DNA of 41,885 nt from a virus, in the IMG/VR virus record IMGVR_UViG_3300025030_000215, positions 1-41,885 of that record. The stretch is one strand, 5' to 3'. The notes under the pieces are model-generated. The model did no database searches, was not told where the DNA came from, and was given only the letters and a program-made list of their open reading frames with translations. Positions 30,983 to 39,144 of the stretch are shown in pieces (positions within the stretch are counted from its first letter, which is position 1; every line of letters begins with the position of its first letter). Position numbers and translations under genes: made by a program.

Positions 30983-32065
30983 TTATGCGCCGTAAAGTTT
31001 TAAGTATTTATTCCGGACATTCCGGGGGAGTTTCGAGAACTCAATATCTGACATGGAAGTTATCTCCTCCATCGAGAGTTCTTCTGCCGGCTTACCTTCC
31101 CGGCTTGAGACATGAGCTGTCGTTTTTGAGAGGTTTGCGTTTTCTTCAAGGGCCTTTTCGGCTTGCTTGGCTTGGTCTTCCTTCGCCTTTTGTTCAGGCG
31201 TTTTCTCAACTTCAACGGGGGCTTTTGCCTCCGGTTTATCTTTTCCGGTGCGCGCTTTCACTCTTACTTCAGCGGCCGGTAGAAGGATTTCGAAATCTCT
31301 GTGTTTCTTGATCATTTCGTACATCACGATTGCAGGATTTTCTCCCAACTTTACACGCTCCCCAATTTCTGAAAGAGCACGGCTGTCATCCGTTATAAGT
31401 TCGTCAGCAAGTTCAATCACCGTGTCAAAATCAGCATGAGTCTCGCGGGCTTCCTTTTCGCAAAGCTGGAGATATTTGACATTCGTTCCCTGGCTCCTAA
31501 GCGTCGAAGTGTCATCAGCGTTTTTGATGGCCTCTTTTTTCTTTAAGATTTCGCGTGCTTCTTTAACCGTCAGGAAATCATCGTCTTCTCTGCCGTCAAG
31601 AGGGTCTTTAACAGGCTCTGCGGCCTTCTCTTGCTTAGCTTTTGTTTCTCGGAAAATAACCTGATCACGCTCAGACTCAGCCTGCTGTCTAAGTTTCCGG
31701 TCCCGGCGCATCCGGTGAAAGTAAGCCTTTTCCCGAGGAGTGAAGTCGGTAAGATTCTCTTTACCTTCCGGCTTCTCCATTTCACGTTCAAGCTTTTCAA
31801 AGAAATCTTCTTTCGCCGCTGGCTCAGCCGTCTTTTCTTCCTTCTTTTCTTCAGGCTTCTCGATCTTCACCGGCTCATCTGTTTTTTCGTCTTCAACCAA
31901 AACAGGACCGCCTTTATAACCGTCAGGAGCAGGCATATCCTTCATCATTTCTTCCTGTTCAACCTTGCTCATGTCGCGGACAGAAGGCTTTTCGGCCTTT
32001 TCTTTTTGTTCCGGTTTTTCCTTCGGTTCTTTCTTTTCAGCTTTTTCTTTCGCGGCTGTTGTCAT
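30983..32065 (-). CDS. Capsid scaffolding protein
   Basis: The 360-aa protein is extremely charged and helical (long Glu/Lys runs in residues 1-140, EELSMEEITSMSDIEFSKLP at the end) and lies between portal and major capsid genes, the usual place and composition for an internal scaffold. GAGAGG precedes the ATG. No protease domain is visible, so the scaffold is probably released intact, as in P22. Confidence 0.75.
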   Translation of the reverse strand: MTTAAKEKAEKKEPKEKPEQKEKAEKPSVRDMSKVEQEEMMKDMPAPDGYKGGPVLVEDEKTDEPVKIEKPEEKKEEKTAEPAAKEDFFEKLEREMEKPEGKENLTDFTPREKAYFHRMRRDRKLRQQAESERDQVIFRETKAKQEKAAEPVKDPLDGREDDDFLTVKEAREILKKKEAIKNADDTSTLRSQGTNVKYLQLCEKEARETHADFDTVIELADELITDDSRALSEIGERVKLGENPAIVMYEMIKKHRDFEILLPAAEVRVKARTGKDKPEAKAPVEVEKTPEQKAKEDQAKQAEKALEENANLSKTTAHVSSREGKPAEELSMEEITSMSDIEFSKLPRNVRNKYLKLYGA

Positions 32066-32075
32066 ATAAATCCTC

Positions 32076-33941
32076 TCAGGCTTTGCCTGTGGCTTGCGCA
32101 GCGGCCATCATCTGCGCTTGGTTTTGTGCTATTTTCTGTTTTACTTCCTCAGAATTCGGAAGGTCCATGTAGTCAATAATCAAATCAAGCGGGATGGCAG
32201 GTCCAAACACCTTCCCAAGCTCGGTCAAATCCTGGAATATTTCATACCGAATCGTTTTGTTCTGGTCGGCCTCACTCACGAACACGTCGTACTTATTGTC
32301 TTCGACCATCTGGAGAAATGCTGCGATATGCCCAGACGTAAGCCCTTGCGGATACCGCTCCGGGTCAACCGCTTTTTGCATGTATTGAGGACCCAAAACC
32401 TTCAAGACCTTCTTCTCGTCAAATAGCTTGGGCGTCATTTCGAGGATAAACTGTCCGACAATCTCTTTTGAGTAACGGTAATTGTGGAAAATCCGGACAA
32501 GCGACATGATTGCCTGCTTGATTCGCAGGGAGATGGCCCGACCGGAAGAGGTGTTTTCCTGAAAACCCATAAGGTCAGGGTTGACGCCCGAAATCTGCTT
32601 AAATTCATCATCAGCTTCCTTTTCGCGCTGAAGATGCCCGATGTTCGGGCCTTTCGGAAGGATTTCACGAAGATCCGAACCTCGCTTCTTTTTAATCGTA
32701 ATCCCGGGTTTTGCCCCCATATTCTCAAGATTTTTCCAACCTTCAGGTGTGAGCGCGTCTTCATCACCCACCCATCCTGAGTTTGCCTGTGTGTTCAAAA
32801 TGTGAAGTGTTTGCGACTTGGATTTGTTCTTCTCTCGCTGTGCGTCTTTCAGGCTCCGGACCACACCCTGAACCTTCAGTTCTTCAGTCTCAGCTGATGG
32901 CACCCAATCAGCCAGAAACCGGAAGAACGGAAGCCCGGAATAGAACGGCTCAAAAGGGCTTTTCTCATCCTGTACTACAAACCCGCCGACATACGCTGCC
33001 ACCCATATTTCCGGGACCTTCCGAGGCACAACCTTTGCCCCGCCTTGGGTCCCACTGAAAGCTTCAGCCTCGTCTTTTTTGTCAAACCGCTTCGGCTCCC
33101 CGGATTCGGTATCAATCACAAAATACCGCTCCACCATCTTCGGGCGCCAGTATTCCTTGACCGTAAATTTCTCGTCTTTCTTGAGGCCACTTTCATCGTC
33201 AGCTTGCGTCTTTTTTACAATCGTTGTCACATTCGGACGATTCCCGTAGTCATCATCCGAGCCTTCGTACAACAGCCCGCCGCCATTCTCAACCTGGTCA
33301 TCGGAGTCAGCCATAAATCCGTCGATCAATTTTGAAAACTTAGGGTAAATCTCTTTTAAAACTTCCTTCGTGAACCGGACGCACTTAAACAGGTATTGCG
33401 CCCGCGGCCATTCGTTCAGGTCGTACTCGTTGAAATCGGGGTCCACGAGGATCTGATAGGGTGAGCGCTGCAAGAACCGAAGCTCCCCGCGGATAGGGTC
33501 GCTTTCATGGGTCAGCACAGCTTCCAGCCAGCCCTTGCCGGTATAAAGGCCATCATCGAACCAATACGCCATTTTGTAGGCCATGTGGGAGGTTTTATCG
33601 ATGTGCTTCAAGAGCCGGTCCATCACCTCAGAAAAAATCTTGTCTTCCCCTCCTTCAGGGTTGACCTTAATCCTGGACGAGTTCTCACGCTGATACCCTG
33701 AAATGAGATTGATGAGGGGCTTGATCCGGTTGAAAGTCATTGCCGGACGGCTCTCATTCTTGAGCGTTTGAAGGTCTTCTGAAGTCCATTGGTCACCCAA
33801 TGCAAAAGCAAGATCCTCTTTTGCAATATCCTCCCAATCCTTCATATTCTTTTTGGCATAGTCAAAGCGGGTCTTGATTTCATGGCGAAGATCGTCATGC
33901 TCCATCAGAGGGTCGGAAGAGGCGGATTTCATTTCAGGCAT
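32076..33941 (-). CDS. Portal protein, P22-like
   Basis: The 621-aa protein has the phage P22-type portal pattern: KTRFDYAKKNMKDWEDIAKE, LALGDQ-type start (FALGDQWTSEDLQTLKNESR), PAMTFNRIKPLINLISGYQR, KGWLEAVLTHES and a central WVPSAETEELKVQGVVRSLK. It forms the dodecameric ring through which DNA is packaged. ATG overlaps the upstream stop (TAATG). The length is close to other portals of this family. Confidence 0.85.
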   Translation of the reverse strand: MPEMKSASSDPLMEHDDLRHEIKTRFDYAKKNMKDWEDIAKEDLAFALGDQWTSEDLQTLKNESRPAMTFNRIKPLINLISGYQRENSSRIKVNPEGGEDKIFSEVMDRLLKHIDKTSHMAYKMAYWFDDGLYTGKGWLEAVLTHESDPIRGELRFLQRSPYQILVDPDFNEYDLNEWPRAQYLFKCVRFTKEVLKEIYPKFSKLIDGFMADSDDQVENGGGLLYEGSDDDYGNRPNVTTIVKKTQADDESGLKKDEKFTVKEYWRPKMVERYFVIDTESGEPKRFDKKDEAEAFSGTQGGAKVVPRKVPEIWVAAYVGGFVVQDEKSPFEPFYSGLPFFRFLADWVPSAETEELKVQGVVRSLKDAQREKNKSKSQTLHILNTQANSGWVGDEDALTPEGWKNLENMGAKPGITIKKKRGSDLREILPKGPNIGHLQREKEADDEFKQISGVNPDLMGFQENTSSGRAISLRIKQAIMSLVRIFHNYRYSKEIVGQFILEMTPKLFDEKKVLKVLGPQYMQKAVDPERYPQGLTSGHIAAFLQMVEDNKYDVFVSEADQNKTIRYEIFQDLTELGKVFGPAIPLDLIIDYMDLPNSEEVKQKIAQNQAQMMAAAQATGKA

Positions 33942-34183
33942 TAGTTCATCCCAACGGCTTGCTCTTTTAAAGTCCTGAGCGGCACGCCGTTTATTGACAT
34001 TAAGCTTTCATCGAGTGACGTATTTTTATCAATTCGCGGAATTCCCATTCGGCACCTGCACATCATCAACTGTTTTGCAACCTCTGGAAGCGCGGCAAGT
34101 GGTAACGTGATCTCGGCCAAAAACCGGCCATCTGTTTGACACTCAGGGCAACGCATACGAATCAGCATCATCGGGACCTGCAT
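33941..34183 (-). CDS. Small protein with CxxC motif between terminase and portal (80 aa)
   Basis: MQVPMMLIRMRCPECQTDGR carries CPEC, with another Cys pair (CRCRMG, residues 42-44) downstream, so a small zinc ribbon is likely. It starts immediately after the terminase stop (TAAATG). The location suggests a packaging or head-assembly helper; similar small genes occur here in related phages. An internal ATG at residue 5 or 6 is possible. Confidence 0.65.
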   Translation of the reverse strand: MQVPMMLIRMRCPECQTDGRFLAEITLPLAALPEVAKQLMMCRCRMGIPRIDKNTSLDESLMSINGVPLRTLKEQAVGMN

Positions 34184-35569
34184 TTAAGCCGCCATTGCGC
34201 TTTTAGCGCCGAGTGACACCTCTAGAGGTCTAGAATCATCCGCCCAGGCGTCTTTGTGCTTCACCGGCTCAGTGTCTTTTAGAGCGTATTGCCCCATAAC
34301 GAAGGTGTCAGCTTGGTCAGGACTCCTGCCAAGGCGCTTCTTTGTCTCTTCTTTGGGCTCGAGCTGGATCCTACCGTTGGAATTGACAACCTTGAAGCGA
34401 ACAGCGGTAAGTTGACGGCGCAATTCTTCGTCTTCAGGGAAGGGAATTTTCTTATCCTGAATCTGCTGCATCGTGTACCACCACATTTCGGCCCGAGTGT
34501 TGAAGAAAGCCTCTTCATCCCTTGCAGTCTCTGAAGAATTGATGACGTTTACCCTTGAATTTGGTTTCACTTCCCGGATCCTAGCGGCGATTGCCGCCCC
34601 GAGCCCGCCGGAATAATCAATGTCAAAATAAGGTGTCTTGAATTGATTGGCCGACACGATCATTTCCCCGGCGATTGTCATCGGGTTCCGCTCATGCAAA
34701 ACCTTTTCGTTCATCACCCGCCCGTTTTCGATGTCCTGAATCGGGCAATCATCCCCGCCAAGAGAAGGATCACAAGAAACAATCCGGCGTATTTCTTTAG
34801 CGTAATGGTTTACCCCTTTCAAAGCGTTCAACATCAAGTCTGTAATGAGTGTGTTCGTCGCCTGAAGCGAGAACCAGTCACCGTCCCGGTAAGCTTTGAG
34901 AAGGGCTTCGTTGTACTTAAAAACAGTTTCAAGGCGCTCCTGGTAATTCGAGGGCAAATGCGGGTTGTCCGTGTAAAGCGCCGGCACGAACTTATGATTC
35001 AAGAGCTGATTGTCGATGAAGTCTGTTTTAAGCCAACAATCCGCGGGGTTAGCCGTGTAAAGCTCCTTATAAGGCGGCTGCTTGCCGTTTATCTTGAGCC
35101 GGAGCGCAGCGCGGAGCACGCTCACTTCCTGCCTCTCCGTTTCCTCTGCCTGATTAACCGCAAGAAACGCCAAATTCGCAGAATTAAACTTCTCAACCCT
35201 CTTCGGATCATCTAATCCTCCGCAAAAAACCTTCGCTGTCTCATGAAAAATGATCTCATGCTCATCGTTATGCAGCCGGTAATGATCAGCCGGTATCACC
35301 TTCTTGAACTCCCCGAGCGTCGTATCCCGGAAGTCAACGGACCGCTTACGACCGACAAACCCGAGCGCGATCGGGTCCTTTGAAGGCTTTAAATCGAAGA
35401 ACTGAATCAAATGCTCAACCCAACACTTCACCCAAACGCAAAAGAGAAAGTCCTTTCCTCCGCCTTTCGCGCCACCATAAAGCAATGAAAGGTCGTTAGG
35501 ATCAGTCAGAAGCCGAAACGCTGTCGACTGCTTCGAGGTCAGCTGAACTTTGACTTCTTTGGTTTCCAT
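34184..35569 (-). CDS. terL: Terminase large subunit
   Basis: From ATG 35569 the 461-aa product has the ATPase P-loop LLYGGAKGGGKDFL, a Walker B region (LAFLAVNQAEETE), and nuclease-domain acids in CDPSLGGDD, YFDIDYSGGLGA and SPDQADTFVMGQYAL. It pumps DNA through the portal and cuts at headful or cos sites. The Walker B acid region (NQAEE) is slightly unusual. The TTG at 35581 is less likely. It overlaps the upstream gene by 68 bases. Confidence 0.9.
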   Translation of the reverse strand: METKEVKVQLTSKQSTAFRLLTDPNDLSLLYGGAKGGGKDFLFCVWVKCWVEHLIQFFDLKPSKDPIALGFVGRKRSVDFRDTTLGEFKKVIPADHYRLHNDEHEIIFHETAKVFCGGLDDPKRVEKFNSANLAFLAVNQAEETERQEVSVLRAALRLKINGKQPPYKELYTANPADCWLKTDFIDNQLLNHKFVPALYTDNPHLPSNYQERLETVFKYNEALLKAYRDGDWFSLQATNTLITDLMLNALKGVNHYAKEIRRIVSCDPSLGGDDCPIQDIENGRVMNEKVLHERNPMTIAGEMIVSANQFKTPYFDIDYSGGLGAAIAARIREVKPNSRVNVINSSETARDEEAFFNTRAEMWWYTMQQIQDKKIPFPEDEELRRQLTAVRFKVVNSNGRIQLEPKEETKKRLGRSPDQADTFVMGQYALKDTEPVKHKDAWADDSRPLEVSLGAKSAMAA

Positions 35570-35774
35570 CGTTGCTATCAAGAATCACCGTGAAATGGGT
35601 GTGAAATTCTGGGCGTGTTTTTGAGTCATCTCGATTGAAAATTTGAAGCATTGAAATTGCTACGCGTATCTTTGTGCCGTCTTTGAACTTAGAAAAATTA
35701 GTTCTCAGATATTCATAGCTCAATTCGTAAAGGCTTTGCCGCTCGATCGTTTCCTTTTTAGACAGCCTTGCCAC
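35502..35774 (-). CDS. Possible terminase small subunit (90 aa)
   Basis: From GTG 35774 (GAAAGG upstream) the product MARLSKKETIERQSLYELSY... is helical and polar with a Ser/Asp-rich tail. Its position immediately before the large subunit is where a DNA-recognising small subunit is expected, but it is short and no helix-turn-helix is clear. The 68-base overlap with terL is unusual; I rate the gene as likely and the function as open. Confidence 0.5.
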   Translation of the reverse strand: MARLSKKETIERQSLYELSYEYLRTNFSKFKDGTKIRVAISMLQIFNRDDSKTRPEFHTHFTVILDSNDGNQRSQSSADLEAVDSVSASD

Positions 35775-35868
35775 AAAGAACCTTTCCGCAGCGGGCGCAG
35801 ACTTCCTCGCCTTCAAGCGTCATTAAAACGTGATTCCCCTCGTTCTTGCCGTCAGGGGCAATACACAT
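35758..35868 (-). CDS. 36-aa zinc-binding mini-protein
   Basis: MCIAPDGKNEGNHVLMTLEG plus EEVCARCGKVLCGKAV has a CxxC and a later Cys, so one zinc site. Its ATG overlaps the upstream stop (TGATG) and its end overlaps the next gene by 17 bases, in the same tightly coupled style as the rest of the operon. Confidence 0.55.
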   Translation of the reverse strand: MCIAPDGKNEGNHVLMTLEGEEVCARCGKVLCGKAV

Positions 35869-36050
35869 CAGCCGTTCATGCCTTTTCCAACGTTGTAGGA
35901 CCCACCTTTGGGGGTTGGGTACTTCTCGCCGGCGCTTTCAACCCCGACGTGAATAGCTTTATTTCCGCCGTTTTTTGTTACGGGCGCGCTCTTGGCGTCA
36001 TACTTCGAGGAACTTTCAAGTGTTGCCATGTCATTGGTTTCTTTAGGCAT
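35868..36050 (-). CDS. First gene of the late operon, unknown (60 aa)
   Basis: MPKETNDMATLESSSKYDAK... is a polar, Gly/Lys-rich and probably disordered protein. AAAGGAG lies 7 bases upstream. It follows promoter 36187-36215 and terminator 36081-36114. Function unknown. Confidence 0.7.
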   Translation of the reverse strand: MPKETNDMATLESSSKYDAKSAPVTKNGGNKAIHVGVESAGEKYPTPKGGSYNVGKGMNG

Positions 36051-36080
36051 TGTGGATCTCCTTTTGGGTGTAAAAATAAA

Positions 36081-36114
36081 AGCCCGCTTAAAGTTATTAG
36101 ACTTTAAACGGGCT
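36081..36114 (-). terminator. Intrinsic terminator between late promoter and late genes
   Basis: AGCCCG-c-TTAAAGT pairs with ACTTTAA-a-CGGGCT (one mismatch, 6-base loop) and is followed on the minus strand by TTTTATTTTTA. Placed 70 bases after the promoter at 36187-36215, it would stop most late transcripts unless antiterminated; it also ends the right-arm operon. Confidence 0.8.
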
Positions 36115-36124
36115 GCATAGACTC

Positions 36125-36164
36125 CTGGACGGAGAACTTTTCAAGATTCCTTTTATCCGTCCAG
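36125..36164 (-). promoter_or_regulatory. Stem-loop in the late leader
   Basis: CTGGACGGA and TCCGTCCAG form a perfect 9-bp stem around a 22-base loop, about 15 bases downstream of the predicted RNA start and just before the terminator. It could be a loading site for an antiterminator or an RNA antiterminator such as put in phage HK022. Confidence 0.5.
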
Positions 36165-36186
36165 AGATTTAAGGGTTTCTGCTTAG

Positions 36187-36215
36187 ATTATCGTCGGGGA
36201 AACGCTTATTGTAAA
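36187..36215 (-). promoter_or_regulatory. Sigma70-type late promoter
   Basis: On the minus strand TTTACA (36210-36215), 17-base spacer, GATAAT (36187-36192). It is in the only gene-free gap between right arm and packaging genes, after the stop of the 60-aa gene at 36235. Confidence 0.65.
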
Positions 36216-36234
36216 AATAATAAATAAAATTTTC

Positions 36235-36417
36235 TTACTTATAGGGCAGCCTGTGGAACCTGGCGAGATTCAGCGCATTCTGGTAATTCTCCCCAAGATC
36301 GATCGCGTTTTCTTTTAAAGTCTTTTCAGAATCCCATCGCTTTATCCGCTCAATAACTTGCCGAGCCTTTTGATGCGCTTCCAAATAAATCTGAATCGCT
36401 TCCCGATCACTAAACAT
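36235..36417 (-). CDS. Small helical protein, unknown (60 aa)
   Basis: MFSDREAIQIYLEAHQKARQ... is a single amphipathic helical protein, last gene of the right-arm operon and next to the late promoter. A regulator of late transcription (Q-like) would be expected near here, but no motif supports it. Confidence 0.65.
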   Translation of the reverse strand: MFSDREAIQIYLEAHQKARQVIERIKRWDSEKTLKENAIDLGENYQNALNLARFHRLPYK

Positions 36418-36420
36418 TTT

Positions 36421-36678
36421 TCAATCCACCATCTCGCTTTCAGTTTGAATCAACCTCTCGATTTCGTCGTCGATGAACTTTTTTAAGACTGCCACGGATT
36501 GCTTTGCATCCTCAAGACTCAGGTGATGCCGACGGTATTCAAAGTCGATTACGGCGTTTCCGTCTTTGTCCCGCTTCGGTGTGAGCTTGGCAACAAAGAC
36601 GAGATACCCAGCGCTGTCAAGGCATCCAGACAATATTTGATCAAGTTCATTTTGCGCATTCGGCGTTCCGTTGTTCAT
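36421..36678 (-). CDS. Conserved small protein, unknown (85 aa)
   Basis: A pattern of strand-rich N-terminus (GYLVFVAKLTPKRDKDGNAV, IDFEYRRHHLSLEDA) and a helical end (QSVAVLKKFIDDEIERLI). Start overlaps the upstream stop (ATGA) with AGGAG in front. Not recognised. Confidence 0.65.
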   Translation of the reverse strand: MNNGTPNAQNELDQILSGCLDSAGYLVFVAKLTPKRDKDGNAVIDFEYRRHHLSLEDAKQSVAVLKKFIDDEIERLIQTESEMVD

Positions 36679-36821
36679 GGCTTCTCCTGTAAAATTTTAA
36701 AAATATCGGCGGCAATTTCTTCAGTTTTTTTTCCAATCCCACTATTCGGACACTGATAACCATCGCATCCAAAACAACAATGCCCATCAATTATCTCTAC
36801 CAATTCTTCAAGCGTTATCAC
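36675..36821 (-). CDS. 48-aa Cys-rich protein
   Basis: From GTG 36821, which overlaps the upstream stop (GTGA), the product contains GHCCFGCDGYQCPNSG, a likely zinc site, then a helix (KKTEEIAADIFKILQE). The longer frame to 36887 only overlaps its neighbour. Function unknown. Confidence 0.6.
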   Translation of the reverse strand: MITLEELVEIIDGHCCFGCDGYQCPNSGIGKKTEEIAADIFKILQEKP

Positions 36822-37159
36822 AGCGTCGCCCAAACCTGGTAAATTCTCGCCGTGAGTTCTGCCTGCGGGATCGCTCCTTTTTTCCATACCGTAATACCGG
36901 CAAAGAAATCTGCCACAGTAGATTCGATTCTCCGCTTCAGTAGCGCCTCAGCTTCTTTTTCTTTCTCTGCATCACCACGCGGGACCAAATTCAAATTCAG
37001 CTTATCAACCTGTTCCAAAACGCTTTCCGCGAGAGCAAAAAATGGAGCCGACTGTTCAGATTTCAACTTCTCGAATAATGTTTTCTTTGCTTCGCCCTCT
37101 TTTGGGGATTGATAATACATGAGCGCTGCTAGTTTCGGTATGATTTCTTCAAAGTTCAT
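36818..37159 (-). CDS. Helical protein, unknown (113 aa)
   Basis: MNFEEIIPKLAALMYYQSPK... has several long helices, Lys/Glu-rich. AAGGAG lies 8 bases before the ATG. It could pair with the Cys-rich protein encoded next. No family recognised. Confidence 0.7.
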   Translation of the reverse strand: MNFEEIIPKLAALMYYQSPKEGEAKKTLFEKLKSEQSAPFFALAESVLEQVDKLNLNLVPRGDAEKEKEAEALLKRRIESTVADFFAGITVWKKGAIPQAELTARIYQVWATL

Positions 37160-37177
37160 TCCAATTCTCCTTTTTAG

Positions 37178-37282
37178 TTAATTCCATTTATTTTCAAAAA
37201 ACCATTTATCGAAGTTGTAGCCGAGGAAAAAGCTAAGGATTGCAACAAGAATAACTAGACCTATCAGGGCATAGGGGCTCAT
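37178..37282 (-). CDS. 34-aa single-pass membrane peptide
   Basis: MSPYALIGLVILVAILSFFL is a membrane helix, then GYNFDKWFFENKWN. GGGTGAGG precedes the ATG. Such peptides are common in phage early regions and may act on the host envelope; no specific role is visible. Confidence 0.6.
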   Translation of the reverse strand: MSPYALIGLVILVAILSFFLGYNFDKWFFENKWN

Positions 37283-37286
37283 AGCC

Positions 37287-37439
37287 TCACCCTTCCTTTC
37301 GCTTCCCACAACGACAGCAAACAGTTACAATTTCTCCGCCAGTAAAACATTCGTACAATCCTTGTGATTGTTCGATTTCCCGGCAAAAACAATGATTGCC
37401 TTTATTACATTCAGCATAGCAAGCTAATGGAAATTTCAT
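37287..37439 (-). CDS. 50-aa Cys-rich zinc protein
   Basis: MKFPLACYAECNKGNHCFCR... to CCRCGKRKEG has nine Cys and one His, enough for two zinc sites. The ATG overlaps the upstream stop (ATGA). It is one of about ten such mini-proteins in the window. Confidence 0.65.
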   Translation of the reverse strand: MKFPLACYAECNKGNHCFCREIEQSQGLYECFTGGEIVTVCCRCGKRKEG

Positions 37440-37699
37440 TCCTTTACCCGCTCTAGGGCCTCGTACTCTTGAACTGTTTTCTTAATTAAATCCATTATCG
37501 ACGGCGCGATTTCCCACTTAATTGACATCTCCAAACCTTTTAGAATCTCCATACCTCTTCGCATTATGTCGATTTCCTCCTGCTTCACCGCCGCTCTCTC
37601 AGCTCTGATATATTCCACAAGTTCGCTTAAATCAGAACCGGGAACAAAGATATTTTCAAATCGTTTCAGATCGTGGATTATTTCATTTGGCTCCTTCAC
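37436..37699 (-). CDS. Helical protein, unknown (87 aa)
   Basis: GTG start overlapping the upstream stop (GTGA). MKEPNEIIHDLKRFENIFVP... is mostly helical and charged (IRAERAAVKQEEIDIMRRGM). No known domain. Confidence 0.65.
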   Translation of the reverse strand: MKEPNEIIHDLKRFENIFVPGSDLSELVEYIRAERAAVKQEEIDIMRRGMEILKGLEMSIKWEIAPSIMDLIKKTVQEYEALERVKE

Positions 37700-37878
37700 T
37701 GCCTTGCCCTCTTTTTGCGTGGGAATTCATAAGTAATCGTGCAGGGAAGCATCATCATGCAGTTTGCTGATCTAAGAACTTCTTGTTTAGCAATTAATTC
37801 CGAGAACTGAACTGTAGCAAACCATGGATATTTTGGTTCAAACTTTTTATTAACAAGCATGTACCCGCTAATCTTCAT
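37696..37878 (-). CDS. Small protein, unknown (60 aa)
   Basis: MKISGYMLVNKKFEPKYPWF... is a strand-rich N-terminus with a basic tail (PRKKRARQ). It follows the Phd-like gene with an ATGA overlap, so it is in the place of a toxin, but it lacks the RelE, Doc or PIN motifs. Confidence 0.6.
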   Translation of the reverse strand: MKISGYMLVNKKFEPKYPWFATVQFSELIAKQEVLRSANCMMMLPCTITYEFPRKKRARQ

Positions 37879-38093
37879 TGCCTTGGCTCCAAGAGGGAGG
37901 TGTTCCTAAATGTTACGGGCTTTTCTCCAATGATTTCGCCGTCTGAATTTATGACGTTCATATCATCCATCGGGCATAATCGCGCTACCGCCTTGCCTTG
38001 CTTGGTAATGATGAATGTCTTTCCATGCCTCGAAACTTCATGGATAAATTCACCGGGACTTTTTCTGAAAGTCATAATCGTAATCTCCCTCAT
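37875..38093 (-). CDS. Phd/YefM-like antitoxin without a recognised toxin
   Basis: From ATG 38093 (ATGA overlap) the 72-aa product MREITIMTFRKSPGEFIHEV... TFIITKQGKAVARLCPMDD matches the Phd/YefM N-terminal DNA-binding/antitoxin fold (residues 1-45). In phages a lone antitoxin can neutralise a host toxin that would abort infection. The next gene is not a known toxin. Confidence 0.75.
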   Translation of the reverse strand: MREITIMTFRKSPGEFIHEVSRHGKTFIITKQGKAVARLCPMDDMNVINSDGEIIGEKPVTFRNTSLLEPRQ

Positions 38094-38476
38094 AACTTCA
38101 CCATTCCTTTCTCGATCAGGTGAATGAGCATAAGAGCGCGGCAATCCGCTTCGGTGCTTGCTCGTTCAGTATGCTCAATATTCAAAACGCCTTCGGCATC
38201 AGCCCTTGCAAATGAACAGTTCCAAATCTCAAGAAGCCTTTGGCTGAAACAAGCGCAATCATAAATGCAACCGATTATTTCCCCAAGCTCCGCGACGGTG
38301 AAGGCGGCAGAAATTATTTGATATTCTTCAAGCTCGTTATGATCGAGTATAATTAAATAAGGATTTACGGTTAATCCTTTTGGCTCGTACCAATACCAAA
38401 CGCTCTCCTGCTTCACGCCCAATTCCTTCAGCTTCTTCGACAGCTCCAATGAACAAACCTGGTCTTCGAGTTTCAT
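38090..38476 (-). CDS. Conserved phage protein, unknown (128 aa)
   Basis: The segments SVWYWYEPKGLTVNPYLIIL and FTVAELGEIIG are typical of an uncharacterised family in phage accessory regions. Start and stop overlap the neighbours (ATGA both times). It carries several Cys in the middle (IGCIYDCACF). Confidence 0.7.
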   Translation of the reverse strand: MKLEDQVCSLELSKKLKELGVKQESVWYWYEPKGLTVNPYLIILDHNELEEYQIISAAFTVAELGEIIGCIYDCACFSQRLLEIWNCSFARADAEGVLNIEHTERASTEADCRALMLIHLIEKGMVKL

Positions 38477-39144
38477 GCCTTCTCCTTCTCTTCCCCTTCG
38501 GACTCGGCGGGGAGGGCTTCAAATATCTGTCTCGCTTTCAAAAAGTCTTTCCGCTGAGAACAGATACACTCGTCGGTTTGTTCGCTAACTTTCCGGTTAA
38601 GATAATCAGCGCAATATGAGTGATGCTTAAACATGTAGACATCGTGCAAGTGCCACATTATTTTAAACCCTTCCATCAGTCTCCCAATCACCTGCGCTTG
38701 GGCTTTGATTTTAGCATTACAGTTTTCCAACATCACCCCATAAGGAACATCGGAGTTTAAAATAAATTGGTAATCTTTTATCTCAGCAGCTTGGGCCGAG
38801 AGTTGGGTTTTCAGCTCATCAACTCTATGCCAACCGCCTTGAATCCTTAGTCGTTCAATAAGCTCGTCCTTCTCCGCCAACTTTGTCTCTAAATTATTGA
38901 TCTTACAGCACTGAGGACAACAGATTGGCGCACCGCAACCGGGACACGCAGATTCTTTTCCCATATAAGAAAACGAAATAGATTTAGCCCCACAATGTTC
39001 GCAACGATTTTTCTCCTTCTCCGCCAAGACTGAGCGTTCGGCACGTAATACTTCGGTCAAATCTTTAATCATTGATTCTGAAGGAAGGTAAGGGCCAGCC
39101 CATTTTTTTACCAATTCCTTCGCGACTTCTTGCGGACTCTTCAT
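38473..39144 (-). CDS. Zinc-ribbon plus coiled-coil protein (223 aa)
   Basis: Residues 48-82 hold two zinc-binding groups (CEHCGAKSI, CPGCGAPICCPQCCKIN), followed by a long coiled coil (NLETKLAEKDELIERLRIQG). The C-terminal part has scattered His and Cys. It may be a DNA- or RNA-associated adaptor. ATGA overlaps at both ends. Confidence 0.65.
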   Translation of the reverse strand: MKSPQEVAKELVKKWAGPYLPSESMIKDLTEVLRAERSVLAEKEKNRCEHCGAKSISFSYMGKESACPGCGAPICCPQCCKINNLETKLAEKDELIERLRIQGGWHRVDELKTQLSAQAAEIKDYQFILNSDVPYGVMLENCNAKIKAQAQVIGRLMEGFKIMWHLHDVYMFKHHSYCADYLNRKVSEQTDECICSQRKDFLKARQIFEALPAESEGEEKEKA

